DNA from: CAUYXS01 sp965248495
GTDB lineage: Bacteria > Chloroflexota > Dehalococcoidia > Lucifugimonadales > Australimonadaceae
Reading direction: 5' to 3'
Assembly: GCA_965248495.1 (NCBI GenBank)
Contig: CBDFJL010000003.1
Location: forward strand, 2,578,259 to 2,642,258
DNA: 64,000 bases
Shown here: in pieces, positions 59,400 to 64,000 of the stretch
Layout of the letters: every line of letters begins with the position of its first letter
Position numbering within the stretch: the first letter of the stretch is position 1
Made by a program: the position numbers and the translations under genes
The notes under the pieces: model-generated
Told to the model about the DNA's origin: nothing
The model's database searches: none
The model's input: only the letters and a program-made list of their open reading frames with translations

Positions 59400-60419
59400 A
59401 TGGCACGCTTCGATGTCCGTGGCCACGAGGCCGCCGTTCGCCTGATCGAGCGCGGTATCGCCGAGCACCGGCTGCACCACGCATACCTGTTCGTCGGCCC
59501 GGCCCACGTCGGCAAGATGACTCTCGCCACCGAGTTCGCGCAGGCGATCGAATGCGCGGACGACGACGACGCCTGCCGCCAACGGGTCGCCTCCGGCAAC
59601 TTCCCCGACGTGCGCTTTATCCGCGTCGGCGACGGCGACGATGACGGCCCGCGCACCCAGATCGGCATCCGCGCCGTCCGCGACACCATCGCCATGGCCA
59701 ACCTGCGCCCCTTCGAGGGGCCAGCCCACGTCTTCATCTTCGAGGGCGCCGACCACCTGAGCCAGGACGCGGCCAACGCGCTGCTGAAGCTGCTCGAAGA
59801 GCCGCCGCCCGACGTGCTCCTCATTCTGTTGACGGACGACGCCGACAGCGTGCTCGAGACGGTCCGCTCGCGCTGCCTCACCGTCGAGATGCGGCCGCTG
59901 CCCATAGCCGACGTCGCGCGGGTCCTGCGCGACGAGCGGGGCGCGGCGCCGGACCAGGCGGAGGCGACGGCGCGACTCTCCCGCGGCTGCCTCGGTTGGG
60001 CGCTCAGCGCTGTCGACGACCAATCGGCGTTGACGGAGATACACCAGCGGCTGGAGCGCATCGTGGACGTGGCCGAAGGCGGCCTGGAGGCGCGTTTCGC
60101 CTACGCTGACGACTTCGGCCGGCGCTCGGGCCGCGACCGCGCCGCTGGGCGCGAGGAGCTGTACGCGTGGCTGCGATGGCTCCGTGACGTCATCCTGGTC
60201 CAGCAGGGCCGTGGCGCCGACATCACCAACCTGGGCTGGCGCTCGACCATCGAGCGCCACGCGACCGCGCTAACCCAGGCGCAGGCAGTGCGCTGGGCGC
60301 GGCGGGTCGGCGAGACGATCGAGGCGATCGACCGCAATGCGAACGCGAGGCTGGCGGTGGAGGGGCTGCTGCTGGACGCGCCGTCGGTTCCCAGCGCGCC
60401 GGTGACGGTCGACGGTTAG
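59400..60419 (+). CDS. holB: DNA polymerase III delta-prime subunit HolB
   Basis: 339 residues. AAA+ clamp-loader subunit: HHAYLFVGPAHVGKMTLATE (degenerate P-loop GPAHVGKM), NFPDVRFIRV, IFEGADHLSQDAANALLKLL, EEPPPDVLLILLT and VRSRCLTVEMRPL. The zinc-binding four-Cys module after Walker A has shrunk to two Cys (ECADDDDACRQR), so zinc is probably lost. 2 bp after lysA. Confidence 0.85.
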   Translation: MARFDVRGHEAAVRLIERGIAEHRLHHAYLFVGPAHVGKMTLATEFAQAIECADDDDACRQRVASGNFPDVRFIRVGDGDDDGPRTQIGIRAVRDTIAMANLRPFEGPAHVFIFEGADHLSQDAANALLKLLEEPPPDVLLILLTDDADSVLETVRSRCLTVEMRPLPIADVARVLRDERGAAPDQAEATARLSRGCLGWALSAVDDQSALTEIHQRLERIVDVAEGGLEARFAYADDFGRRSGRDRAAGREELYAWLRWLRDVILVQQGRGADITNLGWRSTIERHATALTQAQAVRWARRVGETIEAIDRNANARLAVEGLLLDAPSVPSAPVTVDG

Positions 60420-60493
60420 CTGAGCTTCCCGAGACGTCGTTGACGAGTCCTCGGCGCCCGCCGGCGGACGTTAGCGTCGGTCGTCCCGCCCGG

Positions 60494-61048
60494 CTAGGTG
60501 GCGCGGCCGACGGATTGCGGGAGGGTTGGAGCCGAGTCCATCCACGGAATGTAGTCACTCCACTCCAGCGGGAGCTGGCGGTACATCAGGTGGTGATACG
60601 GGTTCGCACGGGGTGCGCGCGGCTCTCGGCGCAGACGCATCCCCGCTTGCTCAGGCGTGCGGCCCGCCTTGCGGTGGTTGCAGCTCACGCATGCCGCGAC
60701 GACGTTCTCCCAGGTGTGCTGGCCGCCCCGCACGCGGGGGGCCACGTGGTCCAGGGTCATCTCGCGTGCCTGCCGCCCACAGTACTGGCAGACGAAGCTG
60801 TCACGCCAGAAAACCTCACGCCTCGACAGCCGCCGAGTGAAGATCGGCCGCTTCACCATGTGGATGAGGCGAATGACCGTCGGGATCGCGAATTCGTCCC
60901 CCGAGGTGTGCAGCTCGCCGCGGCCGTTCTCCAAGAGCTGAGCCCTGTCCTTGAGGACCAGAACGACGGCCCGCCGAACGCCACAGACGTTGAGAGGTTC
61001 GTAATTCTGATTGAGGACGAGAACGGGGCTGTTGACCATCGCGCTCAT
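60494..61048 (-). CDS. HNH endonuclease family protein
   Basis: 184 residues. N-terminal LVLNQNYEPLNVCGVRRAVV, then an HNH core CQYCGRQAREMTLDHVAPRV followed by NVVAACVSCNHRKAGRTPEQ, with both CxxC zinc pairs. This is the widespread chromosomal HNH type found in Actinobacteria, Cyanobacteria and Chloroflexota, not an obvious homing enzyme. ATG 61039 is an alternative start. Confidence 0.9.
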   Translation of the reverse strand: MSAMVNSPVLVLNQNYEPLNVCGVRRAVVLVLKDRAQLLENGRGELHTSGDEFAIPTVIRLIHMVKRPIFTRRLSRREVFWRDSFVCQYCGRQAREMTLDHVAPRVRGGQHTWENVVAACVSCNHRKAGRTPEQAGMRLRREPRAPRANPYHHLMYRQLPLEWSDYIPWMDSAPTLPQSVGRAT

Positions 61049-61113
61049 GGGGCCCGCCTTTCGGCGATGATAGGGCTCCCCTCAGGAGCACGCAACCGCC
61101 CGTCGTGCCGAAC

Positions 61114-61635
61114 TTAGCCGCCGGGAATCGCGTCCCGCGCGCTGTCGAACAGCTCGCGGATGTCGTCGAACTCGACGGGGAGGAAAGCCCGCACGAAGGA
61201 CGTGCTGTCGACGACCGGCTCGGCAAGCGAAGACTCGGTGATGGCGTCTTGAAAGGATTCGCTGGGCAGGATGCCCAGGAGCGTGATGATGGCCGAGGCG
61301 CCGAGCAGGCCTGCCACACCGCCGAGGACCAGCCCGGCCAGGTTGTCGACCCACCCGAGCAGCAGCACGTTCAGGACCGTCTTGACTGCCCTGGCCACGA
61401 ACCACGCCGCGGCGAGGATGGCGAAAAAGATCACCGCGAACGCGATGAGCCGTTGCGTCGTCTCGCTGTCCGTGAACACGAAGGTGGGGGCAAACGCGGT
61501 ATAGGCCTGGCCCGCGACGAGCACGCCGAGGACGGCGCCGACGAGCGTGATGGCCCAGCGGATGACGCCGTTGCGCCAACCAAAGAACGCGGACAGTAAG
61601 ACCGCGACGATGATGAGGATGTCGACCCAGTTCAT
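61114..61635 (-). CDS. CvpA family membrane protein
   Basis: 173 residues. Four N-terminal membrane helices (about 4-24, 28-49, 64-84, 98-122) and a C-terminal amphipathic tail, as in CvpA. Typical start NWVDILIIVAVLLSAFFGWR-NG with the Gly-rich second helix. CvpA proteins are linked to envelope homeostasis and colicin V production in enterobacteria; the role here is unknown. Confidence 0.85.
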   Translation of the reverse strand: MNWVDILIIVAVLLSAFFGWRNGVIRWAITLVGAVLGVLVAGQAYTAFAPTFVFTDSETTQRLIAFAVIFFAILAAAWFVARAVKTVLNVLLLGWVDNLAGLVLGGVAGLLGASAIITLLGILPSESFQDAITESSLAEPVVDSTSFVRAFLPVEFDDIRELFDSARDAIPGG

Positions 61636-61780
61636 GACAACGCGGAGCCAAGCGGCTCTCGGCCACTATAGCCAGCGGAGCCGGTCAACGACAACGAGAT
61701 AGCGGTGCGGCTCTGGGCCAGGTGCCCCGGTGCGCCGTCTCCATTCGCAGACGGCGGAGCGTGCCGCTTTCCGTTACCCG

Positions 61781-61810
61781 CATTGTTCGCAAGCTAGCCT
61801 GCGAACAATG
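61781..61810 (-). terminator. hairpin overlapping the speE stop codon
   Basis: CATTGTTCGCA pairs with TGCGAACAATG (perfect 11-bp arms, 8-nt loop). No T-run follows, so it may act as a 3' stabiliser rather than an intrinsic terminator. Ends the speD-speE operon. Confidence 0.5.
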
Positions 61811-62723
61811 GGTTGTCCCGCGTGATGAGGCGCTGCTCGGCGGCGATGGCTGCGCGGATGTACTTGGGGAGCCCGAACATCCCTGGATGCGCCGCGCCGT
61901 CGTAGTAGCGAAGGTCTCCCCCAACGCGGCGCTTTAGCCGGCGGTCGATCTCGCCTGGGTCCATCTCAGTGAGCCGCGGCGAGCCGGCCATCGTCCCGGC
62001 GATGAAGCCCCAGGTGGTCCCAAAGCTGGGCATGAAGATTCTGTAGGGGTGAGCCGCGTCGAAAACGGAGCCGATGGTACGGTGGATGGCGGTGAAGGTC
62101 TCGGTCACGTTGGTCGGGCCCGCGGGGCCGGCCTGGGCGACCAGCAGGCCGCCCGGGTTCAGGCGGGAACGGGCGAGCCGGTAGAACTCCTGGGTGAAGA
62201 TCATGTAGGCCGGGCCTGCCTCCAGCGGATCGGGCACGTCAACGATGATGACATCGAATGGGTCGCCGTCCCGCTCCAGGTAGGCCAGCGCGTCCTCGTG
62301 CAGCAGCGTCAGCCGCGGGTCGTCGAAGGCTCCCTGGTGGTGGCGCGGCAAGTGCTCCCGACAGAGCTCCACCACCTCGCGGTCGAGGTCGACCATCACG
62401 ACCTCGGTCACGCTCGCGTGCCTCAGCACCTCGCGTGCCGTTGCACCCTCGCCACCGCCCGCGATAAACACGCGCCTGGGGTCGTCGTGCGCCACCATTG
62501 CCGGCTGGACCAGCGCCTCGTGGTAGACCCATTCGTCGGCTTCGGTGGACTGGGTGCGGCCGTCGAGCACGAGGCTGCGGCCGTAGGGGACGGTATCGAG
62601 GACCTGGACCTCTTGGTAGTCGGTCCGGCCGGAGTAGATAACCCGGTGAATCCCCTCTGCCAGGAAAAGCTCGGGGGTGACCTGTTCAAAGTACCAGTTG
62701 ACGTTGCCGGGAAGGCTGTCCAT
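61794..62723 (-). CDS. speE: spermidine synthase (polyamine aminopropyltransferase)
   Basis: 309 residues. QSTEADEWVYHEALVQPAMV, then FIAGGGEGATAREVLRH and VVMVDLDREVVELCREHLP, with DVIIVDVPDPLEAGPAYMIF as the catalytic loop. Transfers the aminopropyl group of decarboxylated AdoMet to a diamine. Encoded 21 bp after speD, its supplier of decarboxylated AdoMet. Slightly longer than typical SpeE (about 285). Confidence 0.95.
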   Translation of the reverse strand: MDSLPGNVNWYFEQVTPELFLAEGIHRVIYSGRTDYQEVQVLDTVPYGRSLVLDGRTQSTEADEWVYHEALVQPAMVAHDDPRRVFIAGGGEGATAREVLRHASVTEVVMVDLDREVVELCREHLPRHHQGAFDDPRLTLLHEDALAYLERDGDPFDVIIVDVPDPLEAGPAYMIFTQEFYRLARSRLNPGGLLVAQAGPAGPTNVTETFTAIHRTIGSVFDAAHPYRIFMPSFGTTWGFIAGTMAGSPRLTEMDPGEIDRRLKRRVGGDLRYYDGAAHPGMFGLPKYIRAAIAAEQRLITRDNPLFAG

Positions 62724-62744
62724 TTCGCGACAGGGAGAGCGGAG

Positions 62745-63119
62745 CTAGCCGCCCTCGATCGGCTGCAACTGCTCGAGGAGCCCGCGCCACACTTCCGTGA
62801 CCTCGGAGTCGCGGCTTTCGAACGCCTCGACGATCAGCGCCGCCGCGTTGCGTGGGCTGAAGCCGTCACCACAGGTGAAGATGTCCACCGCGGCGTAGTC
62901 GTACTCCGGCCAGGTGTGGATGCAGAGGTGGGACTCGGCGATGGCGACGACGCCCGTTACCCCTTGCGGGCTGAACTGGTGAAAGATGTCATCGATGACT
63001 GTGGCACCAGTCTCCTGCGCAGCGCGGAGCATGGTGTTGCGAACAAAAGCGAGGTCGTCAAGGAGCGCGCCGCTACAGGCGCGGAGTTCGAGCAGTACGT
63101 GCAGGCCAAGTGCGTTCAC
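62745..63119 (-). CDS. speD: S-adenosylmethionine decarboxylase proenzyme
   Basis: 124 residues from GTG 63119, with AGGAGG about 11 bp upstream. Class 1B (small prokaryotic) AdoMetDC: the self-cleavage site Glu-Ser lies in AESHLCIHTWPEYDYAAVDI, where the Ser becomes the pyruvoyl group, and the catalytic Cys is in FTCGDG. Makes decarboxylated AdoMet for SpeE, encoded just downstream. Confidence 0.95.
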   Translation of the reverse strand: MNALGLHVLLELRACSGALLDDLAFVRNTMLRAAQETGATVIDDIFHQFSPQGVTGVVAIAESHLCIHTWPEYDYAAVDIFTCGDGFSPRNAAALIVEAFESRDSEVTEVWRGLLEQLQPIEGG

Positions 63120-63239
63120 TCACAGGGCCCTCCTTTCGCAGGAAGAGCCGCCTGCGCCAAGGCCGGCAGCGAGCGCGCAGGATAACAGGCGTGCTGACAC
63201 CCGGCAAACGCCTGCCGGGCCGAGGGCGCGGTTTCGGCG

Positions 63240-64000
63240 TTAGCGAAGGCCGGCGACGCGATCCAAGACGGCGCCGTCGACCCGTGCACCAAGGAGCTCG
63301 GCGAACCGCTCGACCTTGGCCGGGTGATGGACGCTGACGCGCTCATGGATCGACTCCAGCGCCGCGGCTACCTCCGCCGTGCTGCGCTCCACGACCATCA
63401 ACGGCACGCGCTCGGCCTGCGCCCGCTGGTAGACGTACTGGGGCGGCTCGGCACAGCCGGTGAGCACGAGGCAACTCATCGGGAAGTTCAGCGCCGACAT
63501 CTGGATATCGGTACGCCCTCCGCGCACGATCACGGCCTGGCTCTCAAAACGTCCAAAGTAGTTCCCGCCCCACTCCATGATCAGCCCGCCGATCAGGAAG
63601 TGCTCCACCAGCCGTGAGTCCTCCGACGGCCAGGTGAAGAAGGTCGCTTCGAGATGATCGGCTAGTTGCCGCACCGATGGCGCCAGCATGCGCCGGTCCT
63701 CTGGGACGAGGGCGAGCGCGGCGACGCCAGCGTCGGCGAGGCCGGGCGACAGCACTGTGGCTGCGTCGTGCCCAGCGTATTTCGGCAGTCGGTTGATGAC
63801 GAGCCCTGCCAGCGACTCGCCGAACGTGTCACGCCAGCGGCTCGCCGCATCGCCGACGGCTGCCGTCGAGTAGGGCTCGACGCCGACTACCGCCCCACCC
63901 GTCAAGCGGGCGAGCTCGCCGGTCGGGTGGGCACGGCCCTTGCCATCGAGGAGCGGGAGGCCCTCGACGACCGTGACGTCAGTCCGGCTCACCGCGGCAG
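63240..64000 (-). CDS. BioD-like/DRTGG-domain protein, 5' end beyond the window
   Basis: The visible 250+ residues start inside a BioD-like P-loop domain (DVTVVEGLPLL and VVGVEPYSTA) and continue into the DRTGG domain (LADHLEATFFTWP, GGLIMEWGGNYFGRF, then NFPMSCLVLTGCAEPPQYVY). A GTG at 63992 exists, but the frame stays open to the window edge and the P-loop expected about 100 residues earlier is missing, so the gene is cut off. Resembles the BioD-like N-terminal part of phosphotransacetylases. Role unknown. Confidence 0.8.
   Translation of the reverse strand, partial: AAVSRTDVTVVEGLPLLDGKGRAHPTGELARLTGGAVVGVEPYSTAAVGDAASRWRDTFGESLAGLVINRLPKYAGHDAATVLSPGLADAGVAALALVPEDRRMLAPSVRQLADHLEATFFTWPSEDSRLVEHFLIGGLIMEWGGNYFGRFESQAVIVRGGRTDIQMSALNFPMSCLVLTGCAEPPQYVYQRAQAERVPLMVVERSTAEVAAALESIHERVSVHHPAKVERFAELLGARVDGAVLDRVAGLR

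Overview
The window is GC-rich, densely coding bacterial DNA. The flanks (about 1-24 kb and 46-64 kb) carry ordinary chromosomal genes: RidA, MsrB, amidases, a DrrAB-like ABC exporter, RNase D, a MoxR-DUF58-transglutaminase locus, TldD/TldE, HisIE and HisF, LysA, HolB, HNH, CvpA, SpeD/SpeE. A DMF-amidase-like protein, a nitroreductase, an ICL/PEP-mutase-fold enzyme and many small detached operons would fit Chloroflexota (Dehalococcoidia/SAR202-like). That placement is inference from gene content, not from a marker-gene tree. Many flank genes have a TAnAAT -10 box only 8-18 bp before the start codon, so short-leader or leaderless mRNAs look common.

Left flank (1-24 kb): short operons read on both strands, a tgpA-like gene broken by two frameshifts and lacking its catalytic Cys, tRNA-Trp, and two promoter-plus-terminator units that look like unrecognised structured small RNAs (about 21.60-21.72 kb on + and 22.69-22.80 kb on -).

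Accessory island (24.1-45.94 kb): it starts at the 3' end of tRNA-Leu(GAG) and ends at a tRNA-like 3' fragment that abuts a truncated DNA methyltransferase. It looks composite. (i) 24.3-36.2 kb is a virus-like module with two divergent operons. The leftward operon encodes signal-peptide and multi-TM membrane proteins, a 599-residue surface-type protein with C-terminal membrane anchors, a 1161-residue protein with Gly-Pro and 59-residue repeats, and small membrane and FN3 proteins. The rightward operon encodes an XRE-type regulator, two C-terminally anchored proteins, a small soluble protein and a Zot-like P-loop ATPase. Two identical-arm palindromes (ACTGTC-N6-GACAGT) sit between the operons as likely operators. 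I see no replication protein, integrase or recognised capsid gene in this module. An inverted 78-bp copy of the ATPase gene's 3' end lies at the opposite edge. (ii) 36.3-41.3 kb has a CxxC-rich protein and a 1238-residue plant-type LRR membrane protein whose gene shows recent 216-bp tandem amplification. (iii) 41.3-45.9 kb is decayed mobile DNA: FitA/VapB antitoxin remnant, small zinc-finger-like ORFs, an HTH protein, two serine recombinases (one broken), a 5mC methyltransferase whose second frame also looks protein-like, and a truncated DNA methyltransferase.

Right flank (46-64 kb): SDR, AHSA1-like, DMFase-like, nitroreductase, a GatC-like plus GatA-like amidase pair, a biotin carboxylase-BCCP-Rieske operon, hisF-HAD-hisIE, two MBL hydrolases, lysA-holB, HNH, cvpA, speD-speE and the 3' part of a DRTGG/BioD-like gene that runs off the end.
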